From Comamonadaceae bacterium (lineage in GTDB: Bacteria > Pseudomonadota > Gammaproteobacteria > Burkholderiales > Burkholderiaceae_C): a DNA stretch of 36,164 nucleotides. How positions within the stretch are numbered: position 1 is the stretch's first letter; each line of letters opens with the position of its first letter. The translations under genes and the position numbers were made by a program. The stretch lies in contig BJGT01000019.1 of the NCBI GenBank assembly GCA_014190675.1, forward strand, positions 1 to 36,164. The letters run 5' to 3'. Under the pieces are notes generated by a model. It had not been told where the DNA came from. It searched no databases and worked only from the letters and a program-made list of their open reading frames with translations. Below are positions 24,539 through 32,399 of the stretch, in pieces.

Positions 24539-25536
24539 AGGGGGAGGGCTTTGAGCGTGATGTGCGTGCCAGCGCGTCCCATCAGTGCGTCAAAAGCGCG
24601 TTCCAGCGAGGTAATGATGACCTCGCCCTCCTGGTTGGCGTTGGGCAACTCTTGCAGGTAGCTGATGGCCGCATCGATTTTCGGGCCCATGCTGCCTGGC
24701 GGAAACTGGCCGTCGGCGCTGTGCTGGCGGGCCTGCGCCAGGGTCATGTGGTCCAGTGGTCGCTGGGTCGCTTTGTTGAAGTCCAGCGCCACCCGATCAA
24801 CCCCGGTGAGCATGATCAGCGCGTCAGCATGCAAATGGGCCGCGAGCATGGCGCTGGTCAAATCCTTGTCGATCACGGCTGCCACGCCCGACCAATGGCC
24901 GTTGTCACCCAGCAAAACCGGCACACCGCCACCGCCGCAGGCGATCGGGATGACGCCGGCATCGAGCAGCGCGTCTATAGTTTTCAAATCCAGGATTTTT
25001 TTTGGCTTTGGGCTTGCCACCATGCGGCGCCAACCGCGCCCGGCGTCTTCAGCAAAATGCCAGCCGGTTTTGTCAGCCATCAGCCTGGCCTCTGCCTCGC
25101 TGAAGAATTTCCCCACCGGTTTGGTCGGCGTTTTAAAGGCGGGGTCGTTGGCATCCACCTCGACCTCGGTGATGACGCAGGACACCACCAAGTCCATGCC
25201 CTGATCAACCAGCACATTGGCAAAGCTCTGCTGCAGCATGTAGCCCATACCGCCTTGCGAGTGGGCCACGCAAACATCCATGGGCATGGGCGGGAGCTCG
25301 TCGGCGGTGCGCGCCATGCGGTACAAAATATTGCCCACCACCGGCCCATTGCCGTGGGTGAGTACCAATTGCCAACCGGCCCGGATGATCTCGACCAGGT
25401 GCGCGCAAACCTGTCGCATGAGTGCCAGTTGTTCCTCGGCCGTGCCCTTGATGGTGGGCGGATAGGCGGCATTGCCCCCCAGTGCGACCACCACGCGCTT
25501 GCGCGCTGTCAGCGGGCTGCTGCTTAACGCACCCAT
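24535..25536 (-). CDS. allK: Carbamate kinase (ArcC/AllK type)
   Basis: About 333 residues, the usual carbamate kinase length. Clear family strings: VVALGGNA at the N-terminus, LVLTHGNGPVVGNIL (nucleotide/substrate loop), MDVCVAHSQGGMGYML, GWRRMVASPKPKKI, IACGGGGVPV, DKDLTSAMLA and the C-terminal FPPGSMGPKIDAAI. It transfers the phosphate of carbamoyl phosphate to ADP, giving ATP and carbamate, which decays to CO2 and ammonia. ATG 25536 is used; it overlaps the end of allF by 13 bases. Here it would harvest the carbamoyl phosphate made by the AllFGH enzyme, the role of AllK in E. coli. No arginine deiminase genes are nearby, which argues against an ArcC role. Confidence 0.87.
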   Translation of the reverse strand: MGALSSSPLTARKRVVVALGGNAAYPPTIKGTAEEQLALMRQVCAHLVEIIRAGWQLVLTHGNGPVVGNILYRMARTADELPPMPMDVCVAHSQGGMGYMLQQSFANVLVDQGMDLVVSCVITEVEVDANDPAFKTPTKPVGKFFSEAEARLMADKTGWHFAEDAGRGWRRMVASPKPKKILDLKTIDALLDAGVIPIACGGGGVPVLLGDNGHWSGVAAVIDKDLTSAMLAAHLHADALIMLTGVDRVALDFNKATQRPLDHMTLAQARQHSADGQFPPGSMGPKIDAAISYLQELPNANQEGEVIITSLERAFDALMGRAGTHITLKALPL

Positions 25537-27098
25537 TGTCCGGCCAGCCAAGCGGCATTGGCGCTGTTGCCCGCCAGCACCATGCCTGCCGCACGCAGCA
25601 AGGCCTCTTGGCGCGACAGTACTTGGGGGTCAGACTCGGTGCCGCAGACAAAGCCCACCACCGCCAGATGGCGCCCGCCTTGCCGGGCGATGGCTTTCGC
25701 CCGCCGGATTGCTGCTGCGAGTTCGCCGGCCGGGTTACTGTGTGCGCCCCAGCCAATCACCACATCGAGCACCACCACCCGAACCGTTGGGTCGGCGGCC
25801 TCCAGCAGCAGGCGCTCGATGCGGGCCGCCTGGTCGATCATCGGGTGCGGGCGGCCCACTGTGAAGGCGTCGTCTCCGAGGTCAAGAGCAGTGTGTTCGC
25901 GGCTGGCCTGGCGGGGGTTGGGCAGGTTCAAGGCCTTGTGCAGGGCGACGTTGGACCACACTTTCAGGCCTTCCTGGGCCCAGATCACTTGGGCCTCAGC
26001 CGTGAAAGTGCCACCGGCATACAGGGCGCGCAGGTATTGTTGGCTGCTGGCAAAAACCGGCTTCAAAGGCAGGGGGTAAGGCTGGGTGCGCCGCCCCTTG
26101 GCGCTGGATGGGCTCATGCCCGTCATGTTGACGGCCATGGCGGCGCAGTCGACCAGCGTGTGCGCCACTTGCAGCGGACTGCTGTTTGGGCTCTTGGTTT
26201 GGAGCCGCCTGCTGCCCAAAAAAAGAACCACAGTTGGCTTGCCCGAGGCCCGCAGGGCAGCCAACACCTGCTTTGCCACCTTGGCTGCAGGCGGCTTAGA
26301 GATGACAGCAATCAGCTCGGTGCCCGGGTCTCGCGCCAGTAAGGCAATGCCTTGCAGCATGGTGCTGCCACCCACAGCCTCAGAGACATCGCGCCCGCCA
26401 GTGCCAATAGCATGGCTGATGCCGCCGCCCATGCGGTGAATCTGGCTGCTCACCTCTTGAAGCCCCGTGCCCGAGGCTGCCACCAAGCCGATCGAGCCGC
26501 GCCTCAGCGCGTTGGCAAAACCCAGCGGCACACCGCCGATGATGGCTGTTCCGCAGTCTGGCCCCATCACCAAAACCCCGCGCTGGGCGGCCTCGCGCTT
26601 GAGGGTCACCTCCTGGGCCAGTGGCACGTTGTCGCTGAATAAAAAGACATTGAGCCCAAGCTTGACCGCCTTGAGTGCCTCAGCCGCTGCGTAGGCGCCA
26701 GGCACCGAGATTTGCGCCAGATTCGCACCATGCAGGCCGGCTTGTCCCATGGCCAGACTGGTGGGCAGGACGGCCGCGCCTGGTGCCTGCGGCGCACCTG
26801 CTGCCGGTTTTTCCGTGCCCTCGAGCTGTGCCTGACATGCCGCCACAGCCGCCGCACAGTCTGCGGCCGTGAGCGCCTGCAGCACCACCATGACATCGCT
26901 GGGGCCGGCGTCTTTGACTGCATCCGTGAGCAGTCCGGCTTCTTGCAAGATCTCTTTGTTCGCCGGGTTGCCCATTTGCAGCGTGGCATTCACCACACCG
27001 GGCATTGCGAGCAAGCCTTGGGCTACGCGCATCAAGGCGACAGAATCTTTGTACAGGTTGGCCTTGATGTAGGCGCTGGTGTGCCGGGGAGTGGTCAT
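25524..27098 (-). CDS. allF: Oxamate carbamoyltransferase subunit AllF (FdrA)
   Basis: Protein of 524 residues of the FdrA family, related in fold to the alpha subunit of succinyl-CoA synthetase. Visible strings: N-terminal YIKANLYKDSVALM, then NVFLFSDNVPLAQEV, GVLVMGPDCGTAIIGGVPLGFAN, GSIGLVAASGTGLQEVSS, IGTGGRDVSEAVGG, and C-terminal VVLDVVIGWGAHSNPAGEL. First gene of a tight operon allF-allK-allH-allG-hpxW in which most neighbours overlap by 4-13 bases. The ATG at 27098 has no clear Shine-Dalgarno; the preceding bases are C-rich on this strand. It is divergent from the ureidoglycine aminotransferase gene with 81 bases between starts. Confidence 0.86.
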   Translation of the reverse strand: MTTPRHTSAYIKANLYKDSVALMRVAQGLLAMPGVVNATLQMGNPANKEILQEAGLLTDAVKDAGPSDVMVVLQALTAADCAAAVAACQAQLEGTEKPAAGAPQAPGAAVLPTSLAMGQAGLHGANLAQISVPGAYAAAEALKAVKLGLNVFLFSDNVPLAQEVTLKREAAQRGVLVMGPDCGTAIIGGVPLGFANALRRGSIGLVAASGTGLQEVSSQIHRMGGGISHAIGTGGRDVSEAVGGSTMLQGIALLARDPGTELIAVISKPPAAKVAKQVLAALRASGKPTVVLFLGSRRLQTKSPNSSPLQVAHTLVDCAAMAVNMTGMSPSSAKGRRTQPYPLPLKPVFASSQQYLRALYAGGTFTAEAQVIWAQEGLKVWSNVALHKALNLPNPRQASREHTALDLGDDAFTVGRPHPMIDQAARIERLLLEAADPTVRVVVLDVVIGWGAHSNPAGELAAAIRRAKAIARQGGRHLAVVGFVCGTESDPQVLSRQEALLRAAGMVLAGNSANAAWLAGQWVR

Positions 27099-27179
27099 GT
27101 GGGGGAGGTCAAGATGGGTGGCAAACTGAGTAGCAAAGCGTGCTTGGTTTTGTATACGATTTTGCTATCATCATGCCAT
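27099..27179. promoter_or_regulatory. Divergent promoter region of the oxalurate module, with GTATAC dyad
   Basis: The 81-base gap holds the string TTTTGTATACGATTTTG (about 27148-27164), centred on the perfect dyad GTATAC, next to TATCAT (27166-27171), a fair -10 for the rightward gene. A shared regulator site for both directions is plausible; GntR-type repressors often bind TTGTATAC-like dyads. The promoter call itself is inference. Confidence 0.45.
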
Positions 27180-28457
27180 ATGCTGCGTACTTCGCTCCCG
27201 CGCTTGTCCCCTTTGGCTAACGCTTCCAGTGCCTTTGAAGACCTGAACATCGTTCCGCGCTTGCTGATGGGTCCGGGGCCAATCAACGCTGACCCGCGCG
27301 TTCTCAAAGCCATGTCGACCCAGTTGCTGGGCCAGTTTGATCCGCAGTTTCGCCGCATGATGCGTGAAACCATGGCGCTCTACCGTGCCTTTTTCGAAAC
27401 CCGCAACGACTGGACGCTGGTGCTCGATGGCACCGCCCGCGCTGCCATCGAGATGGTCATGCTCTCGGCCATTGAGCCCGGCCAAAAGGTTTTGGTGTGT
27501 AGCTTCGGCCGCTTTGGTCAACTGCTCAACGAAATAGCGCAACGCTGCGGCGCCGAGGTGCGTGTGTTGCAAGCGCCATGGGGAACGGTGTTTGAGTTGG
27601 CGCAGATCGAAGTCGCGCTGAAAGAGTTTTCGCCCAAATTGGTCGCGATTTGCCAGGGCGATACCTCCACCACCATGCTGCAACCGCTTGAGGGCTTGGG
27701 TGAGTTATGTCACCGCTACGGCGCCATGCTGCAGGTTGACGCCACCGCCTCCTGCGGCGGCACACCCCTGCCGGCGGATGCCTGGCAAGTCGACGCGGTG
27801 ACTGCCGGCTTGCAAAAATGCCTGGCTGGGCCGTCTGGTGCTGCGCCCATCACCCTGTCTGACGCCATGGCCAGCACCATTTACACCCGTCGTCACATCG
27901 AGGACGGCTTGCGCCCGGCCAACTATGTGGCAGGCCCGGGCATGCGCATCGCTTCCAATTACATGGATTTGGCGATGGTCATGGACTACTGGAGCGACGC
28001 GGGCTTGAACCATCACACCGAAGCCACCACCATGCTGTACGGCGCACGTGAATGCGCCCGTATCTTTGTTGATGAGGGCCTACCCCATGTCTACGCGCGC
28101 CATGCGGCCGCCTCGCGTGCGGTAGTGGCCGGCCTGCAGGCCATGCAACTCAAGCTCTACGGCGATGTGGCGCACAAAATGCCCAACGTGACTGGGGTTT
28201 ATGTGCCCGATGGCGTGAATGGCGACAAACTGCGCGCCGCCCTGCTCGATGATTTCAATATCGAAATCGGAACCAGCTTTGGCCCGCTGCACGGCAAGGT
28301 GTGGCGTATTGGTGCGATGGGCTACAACGCCCGACTCGACTGCGTGTTGCAAACCCTGGGGGCGCTGGAGACCGTGCTGGCCGCCGAGGGGCACCGCTTT
28401 AGCCGTGGCGCAGGTGTTGATGCGGCTTACGCGGCCTACAAGACTGAACAAAGCTAA
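27180..28457 (+). CDS. pucG: (S)-Ureidoglycine-glyoxylate aminotransferase (PucG/HpxJ type)
   Basis: About 425 residues, class V PLP aminotransferase. RLLMGPGPINADPRVLKAM at the N-terminus, LDGTARAAIEM, DATASCGGTPL with D187 to the pyridine nitrogen, and the PLP lysine K213 in TAGLQKCLAGPSG. The LNHHTEATTMLYGARE segment matches the PucG/alanine-glyoxylate group. PucG moves the amino group of (S)-ureidoglycine to glyoxylate, giving oxalurate and glycine. The operon facing it encodes exactly the steps from oxalurate onward, which strongly favours this over alanine-glyoxylate or serine-glyoxylate transaminase. An open frame extends 468 bases upstream but is antisense to allF; ATG 27180 is the first sensible start, although its ribosome site is weak. 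Confidence 0.83.
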   Translation: MLRTSLPRLSPLANASSAFEDLNIVPRLLMGPGPINADPRVLKAMSTQLLGQFDPQFRRMMRETMALYRAFFETRNDWTLVLDGTARAAIEMVMLSAIEPGQKVLVCSFGRFGQLLNEIAQRCGAEVRVLQAPWGTVFELAQIEVALKEFSPKLVAICQGDTSTTMLQPLEGLGELCHRYGAMLQVDATASCGGTPLPADAWQVDAVTAGLQKCLAGPSGAAPITLSDAMASTIYTRRHIEDGLRPANYVAGPGMRIASNYMDLAMVMDYWSDAGLNHHTEATTMLYGARECARIFVDEGLPHVYARHAAASRAVVAGLQAMQLKLYGDVAHKMPNVTGVYVPDGVNGDKLRAALLDDFNIEIGTSFGPLHGKVWRIGAMGYNARLDCVLQTLGALETVLAAEGHRFSRGAGVDAAYAAYKTEQS

Positions 28458-28486
28458 CCCGCCAGGGTTGGTTTGCGCTGGGCGGG
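28458..28486 (+). terminator. Weak hairpin after the aminotransferase gene
   Basis: CCCGCCAG and CTGGGCGGG form a stem with one bulged G and a loop of about 12 bases directly after the stop codon. No T run follows, so termination is uncertain. Confidence 0.3.
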
Positions 28487-28627
28487 AGGCCTTGGCCGGG
28501 CATTGAAATCACAGCGTTAGTTGCAGGCTGCGTGGCATGGCGGCTAGGGTAAACACTGGCTTGAAGCAGCGCAAAAATGATTAAATTGTGCAGCTTGCCG
28601 CAACTTGTTGATTCAAAGGAGCCCATC

Positions 28628-29062
28628 ATGTACAAGCAAATTTTGTTGGCTTACGACGGCAGTCAAGCCGGGCAGAAGGCCCTGCTTGACTGCCAGGACA
28701 TCGTGCAGTGGAGTGGTGCCGCACTCACCCTGGTCGCGGTGATGCCCAGAGACATTGTTTTTGCCGCTGCCGAGGGGGGCTTCTACGACCCCGAGAACCA
28801 TGCGCGGGAAAAAAAGAGTTACAAAAGTGTGCTCGAACAGGGTCTACGAAGTCTGACCGATTCTGGCTTTAAGGTGTCAGGCGAGGTGCTGGTGGGCGAT
28901 TCGGTGCATGAAATCAGCAGCTTTGCGCGGAAAATTTCAGCCGATCTGATTGTGGTCGGCCACAAGCACGAAAAAAATTGGGTGGCACGCTGGTGGGGTG
29001 GGTCGGGGTCGAGCGCCCTGGTGGAGCATGCGCCATGCAGCGTGCTCATGGTCATCACCTAG
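28628..29062 (+). CDS. Universal stress protein, UspA family
   Basis: About 144 residues. MYKQILLAYDGSQAGQKAL at the start has the Usp aspartate (D10). The end reads ADLIVVGHKHEKNW, then GSGSSALVEHAPCSVLMV, matching the ATP-binding G-rich loop of nucleotide-binding Usp proteins. ATG 28628 is supported by AAAGGAG seven bases upstream; an ATG further up lacks one. It lies 78 bases before a TRAP receptor gene with no terminator between. Usp proteins linked to TRAP transporters are known (TeaD with TeaABC), where they modulate transport; the same is plausible here. Confidence 0.87.
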   Translation: MYKQILLAYDGSQAGQKALLDCQDIVQWSGAALTLVAVMPRDIVFAAAEGGFYDPENHAREKKSYKSVLEQGLRSLTDSGFKVSGEVLVGDSVHEISSFARKISADLIVVGHKHEKNWVARWWGGSGSSALVEHAPCSVLMVIT

Positions 29063-29140
29063 CTCCAATCGCCTGGGTTATGCTCTCGTTCTGCACGGGT
29101 TTTACTTACCCTGAGCAAATTTTTTTAACCAGGAGACACT

Positions 29141-30094
29141 ATGAATTTGAAGTTTTTCTCGGCACTTGTTGCTGCCAGCGCTTTGCTTGCTGGCCCCGCT
29201 AGCGCGCAGCAATTTTTTCGCATCGGCACGGGTGGTACCGCCGGCACCTACTACCCCATTGGCGGCATGATCGCCAACGCCGTTTCGCAACCCGGGAAAA
29301 TTGTGGCTACTGCGCAGGCCAGCAGCGGTTCATTGGGCAATGTCAATGGCATTGTGGGCGGTGCCATGGAGTCTGGCTTCAGCCAGTCAGATGTAGCGAC
29401 CTGGGCGCAGAAAGGCACCGGTATTTTTGAGGGCAAACCCAATGTGCCAGGGCTGCGCATGATTGCCAACCTGTACCCCGAGAGCCTGCATATCGTGGTT
29501 AAAAAAGGCTCGGGCTACAAGTCGGTGGCAGACCTGAAGGGCAAGCGTGTGGCGCTTGACGAACCGGGTTCGGGCACGCTGATCAATGCGCGCCTGGTGC
29601 TGGCCGCCTATGGGCTTAAAGAATCTGACATCCGGCCGGAGTACATCAAGCCCAACCAGGCCGGTGACAAAATGAAAGACGGCTCGCTGGATGCCTTTTT
29701 CTTTACCGGCGGTGCGCCGGCCGGTGCGATTGCCGAACTCGCCACCAGCGGCTCGGGCATTGAACTGCTGCCGATTGACGGCGCCCAGGCCGATAGCCTG
29801 CGTGCGTCAAGCCCGTTTTTTGCAGTTGACAGCATTGCCGCTGACACCTACAAAGGCGTTGGCGCCGTAAAAACCCTGGCCGTAGGCGCCCAGTGGGTGA
29901 CCAGTGACAAGGCCGATACCGAAACGGTTTACCAGATCACCAAATCGCTGTTTAGCGAGGCGACCCAAAAAACGCTGGCCGCAGGTCATGCCAAAGGCAA
30001 GTTCATTACTCTGCAAAATGCGGTTCAGGGGGTTGGTATTCCCTACCATGCCGGCGCTGAAAAATACTACCGCGAAGCGGGCGTGCTGAAGTAG
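29141..30094 (+). CDS. TAXI-family TRAP transporter solute-binding protein
   Basis: Protein of 317 residues. The signal peptide ends at ASA-QQ (residue 22). The mature part begins RIGTGGTAGTYYPIGGMIANAVS, the hallmark of TAXI receptors, followed by ASSGSLGNVNGI, SGFSQSDVATWA and later DLKGKRVALDEPGSGT and DAFFFTGGAPAGAI. It binds a substrate in the periplasm and passes it to the fused permease encoded next. AGGAG precedes the ATG. TAXI ligands are mostly carboxylates such as glutamate, glutamine-like or 2-oxoglutarate; the ligand here is not deducible. Confidence 0.92.
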   Translation: MNLKFFSALVAASALLAGPASAQQFFRIGTGGTAGTYYPIGGMIANAVSQPGKIVATAQASSGSLGNVNGIVGGAMESGFSQSDVATWAQKGTGIFEGKPNVPGLRMIANLYPESLHIVVKKGSGYKSVADLKGKRVALDEPGSGTLINARLVLAAYGLKESDIRPEYIKPNQAGDKMKDGSLDAFFFTGGAPAGAIAELATSGSGIELLPIDGAQADSLRASSPFFAVDSIAADTYKGVGAVKTLAVGAQWVTSDKADTETVYQITKSLFSEATQKTLAAGHAKGKFITLQNAVQGVGIPYHAGAEKYYREAGVLK

Positions 30095-30121
30095 TCTTTG
30101 GCTGGTTTCGCCTTTTCAACC

Positions 30122-30145
30122 ACGGGCCCACTGGCCCGTCCTTTT
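30122..30145 (+). terminator. Hairpin between TRAP receptor and permease genes
   Basis: A perfect 7-bp stem, ACGGGCC (30122-30128) and GGCCCGT (30133-30139), with loop CACT, is followed by CCTTTT. It lies 27 bases after the receptor stop. It fits a partial terminator or mRNA-stabilising hairpin, which would give more receptor than permease. Confidence 0.55.
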
Positions 30146-30161
30146 GGTCACTCAGGCCCCA

Positions 30162-32360
30162 ATGCCAATGACTGCTAGCAGCACGCTGCCGGACCAGCAA
30201 GAACTGCAAGCCCTGGAGCAAAAATTTGATCCCGAGATGCGCTTTCGGCCTTCGGTGCCGCCGGCCACGCTGCTGATCAAATACCTGCTCATTGGCTTGA
30301 GTTGCTTTCACTACTACACCGCTGGCTTTGGCCTGCTGCGTGAAGTAACCCACCGCGGCGTTCACCTGGCCTTTGTGTTGGGCTTGATTTTTCTGGTGTT
30401 TGCCGGCACGCAGCGGCGCGCCCAAAGTTTGGCCGTCCATAGCCTGATTTCTCCCGGCGGTATTCCGCTGATCGACTGGCTGCTGGGCCTGTGCTGTGCC
30501 ATCAGCGTGCTGTACATCCCCTACACCTTTGACGATCTGGCGTTTCGTGTGGGCAACCCGAACCAATGGGATGTGCTCATGGGCACGGTCCTGTTTGTGG
30601 CGCTGCTCGATGCAACCCGACGCAGCATGGGTTGGCCTCTGCCCCTGATTGCGCTCGGGTTCACAGCCTATGCCCTGTTCGGGCGGGTATTTCCTGGCCT
30701 GTTGCAGCATGCGGGCAGCAGTTGGAGCCAGTTTATTAACCACCAATACCTGACCAGCCAGGGTATTTACGGGGTGGCAGTTGGCGTGGTCGCCACCTAT
30801 GTGTTTCATTTTGTCCTGTTTGGCGTGTTGGCCACCCGGGTTGGCCTGGGGCAGCTGTTTTTAGACATCGCGTCAAGCGTGGCTGGCCGCTATGCCGGCG
30901 GTCCGGCCAAGGTCAGTGTGTTTGGGTCGGCCATGTTTGGCATGCTCTCTGGCTCGTCGGTGGCCAATGCGGTGACGGTGGGCTCGCTCACGATTCCGGC
31001 CATGATCCGCGTGGGCTACCAACGCCATTTTGCAGCGGCTGTCGAGGCTGCAGCCTCTACCGGCGGACAGATCACGCCACCAGTGCTGGGCGCAGCAGCA
31101 TTTTTGATGATCGAGTTTTTGGGCCTGCCTTATCACACCATCATTGCAGCTGCTGTGGTGCCCGCCTTCATGCATTTTTTCGGCGTTTTCATGCAGGTGC
31201 ACTTTGAAGCCAAGCGCTTCGGGCTGCGCGGGCTCACAGAAGATGAGATGCCCAAGCTCGGGCAGAGCCTGAAGGCGCGTTGGCCCACGTTGATCCCGCT
31301 GGCGCTGCTGATTGCTGCACTGGTGGCCGGTCGTACCCCGTACCTGGCGGCTTTTCTGGGCATCAGTTCCTGCGCGATTGTGGGGCTGTCGACCCGGGTC
31401 GCTGGCAACACGGCCAAGCATTGGGCTTTGCTGGTCGCCCTGCACCTGGCCCTATGTGTGATTGGCTTTGGTGGCCTGGAGGAGGGCCCCCGTTTGGCGG
31501 TTTTCGCTTTGGCCGTGGCATTGGCAGCTGTGGCTATCGGCTGGGGTGGTGTCCGGGGCCGCATGGCGCCAGGGGTGCTGATCGAGGCTTTTGAGACCGG
31601 CGCCAAATATGCCTTGGCGGTGGGTGCTGCGGCAGCCACGGTGGGCATAGTGATTGGGGTGGTCACCCTGACCGGTGTGGGTTTCAAGATCAGTTTCATC
31701 ATCACCGGAGCGGCGCAGAGCATGGCCGGCTTTGTGGGGGGGCTGATACCAAGCAGTTTTGCCGGCCCACAGACGCTCACCCTGCTGTTTGCGCTGATCA
31801 TGACCGCCTTGGTGTGTATTTTGATGGGTTGCGGCATTCCAACCACGGCCAACTACATCATCATGGTCACGGTGGCGGCACCGACCCTGGTGCAGCTCGG
31901 TGTTGAGCCTTTGGTGGCGCATTTTTTTGTGTTTTATTACGGCGTGTTGGCGGACATCACGCCTCCTGTGGCGCTGGCCGCCTATGCTGCGGCTGGCATG
32001 GCCGGAAGTGATCCGTTCAAGACCGGCAACACGGCGTTTCGCCTGGGCATGGCCAAGGCCCTGGTGCCGTTTGTGTTTGTGTTCTCGCCCTCCTTGCTGT
32101 TGGTTGCCAAGGGCTTCAATGGCTGGGACTTCGCGGTCACTTTCACCGGATGTTTGCTTGGCATCACCATGCTGGCGGCGGCCCTGTCCAAGTTCTTTCT
32201 CGTGGAGATGCGGCGCTGGGAGCAGCTGTTGTGCTTTGTTGCCGCTCTGTTGATGGTGGCGCCCGGCCTGTGGAGTACCTTGATCGGTCTGGTCATGACA
32301 TTGCCCATGGCGCTGCGCCACCTGCTTGAATGGCGCTCAAGTCGCCGGGCTGCGCTCTGA
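30162..32360 (+). CDS. TAXI-TRAP transporter permease, fused small and large subunits
   Basis: About 732 residues with some 16 or more hydrophobic helices. The N-terminal third is the small (DctQ-like) part; the rest is the DctM-like large subunit. It carries family strings FGMLSGSSVANAVTVGS, AAASTGGQITPPVLGAAAF, the second re-entrant element GCGIPTTANYIIMVTVAAP and GVLADITPPVALAAYAAAG. Such fused permeases are the rule for TAXI-type systems and use a sodium or proton gradient. ATG 30162 (CAGG upstream) or ATG 30168 are both possible; a TTG at 30144 also lies in frame. It belongs with the receptor gene 67 bases upstream and ends 39 bases from the convergent aminotransferase gene. Confidence 0.9.
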   Translation: MPMTASSTLPDQQELQALEQKFDPEMRFRPSVPPATLLIKYLLIGLSCFHYYTAGFGLLREVTHRGVHLAFVLGLIFLVFAGTQRRAQSLAVHSLISPGGIPLIDWLLGLCCAISVLYIPYTFDDLAFRVGNPNQWDVLMGTVLFVALLDATRRSMGWPLPLIALGFTAYALFGRVFPGLLQHAGSSWSQFINHQYLTSQGIYGVAVGVVATYVFHFVLFGVLATRVGLGQLFLDIASSVAGRYAGGPAKVSVFGSAMFGMLSGSSVANAVTVGSLTIPAMIRVGYQRHFAAAVEAAASTGGQITPPVLGAAAFLMIEFLGLPYHTIIAAAVVPAFMHFFGVFMQVHFEAKRFGLRGLTEDEMPKLGQSLKARWPTLIPLALLIAALVAGRTPYLAAFLGISSCAIVGLSTRVAGNTAKHWALLVALHLALCVIGFGGLEEGPRLAVFALAVALAAVAIGWGGVRGRMAPGVLIEAFETGAKYALAVGAAAATVGIVIGVVTLTGVGFKISFIITGAAQSMAGFVGGLIPSSFAGPQTLTLLFALIMTALVCILMGCGIPTTANYIIMVTVAAPTLVQLGVEPLVAHFFVFYYGVLADITPPVALAAYAAAGMAGSDPFKTGNTAFRLGMAKALVPFVFVFSPSLLLVAKGFNGWDFAVTFTGCLLGITMLAAALSKFFLVEMRRWEQLLCFVAALLMVAPGLWSTLIGLVMTLPMALRHLLEWRSSRRAAL

Positions 32361-32399
32361 ATCGATAAACCCCCTTGCTGCGCGCAGCCGCTGCCGGGC

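Noticed and set aside
24355-25527. Plus-strand open frame of 390 codons
   Set aside because: Antisense to the carbamate kinase gene; no recognisable protein features.
26712-27179. N-terminal extension of the aminotransferase
   Set aside because: The extra 156 codons are antisense to allF and do not resemble any PucG extension; the family N-terminus begins after ATG 27180.
32361-32399. Palindrome GCTGCGCGCAGC between convergent genes as a terminator
   Set aside because: The arms leave no workable loop and no T run follows in either direction.
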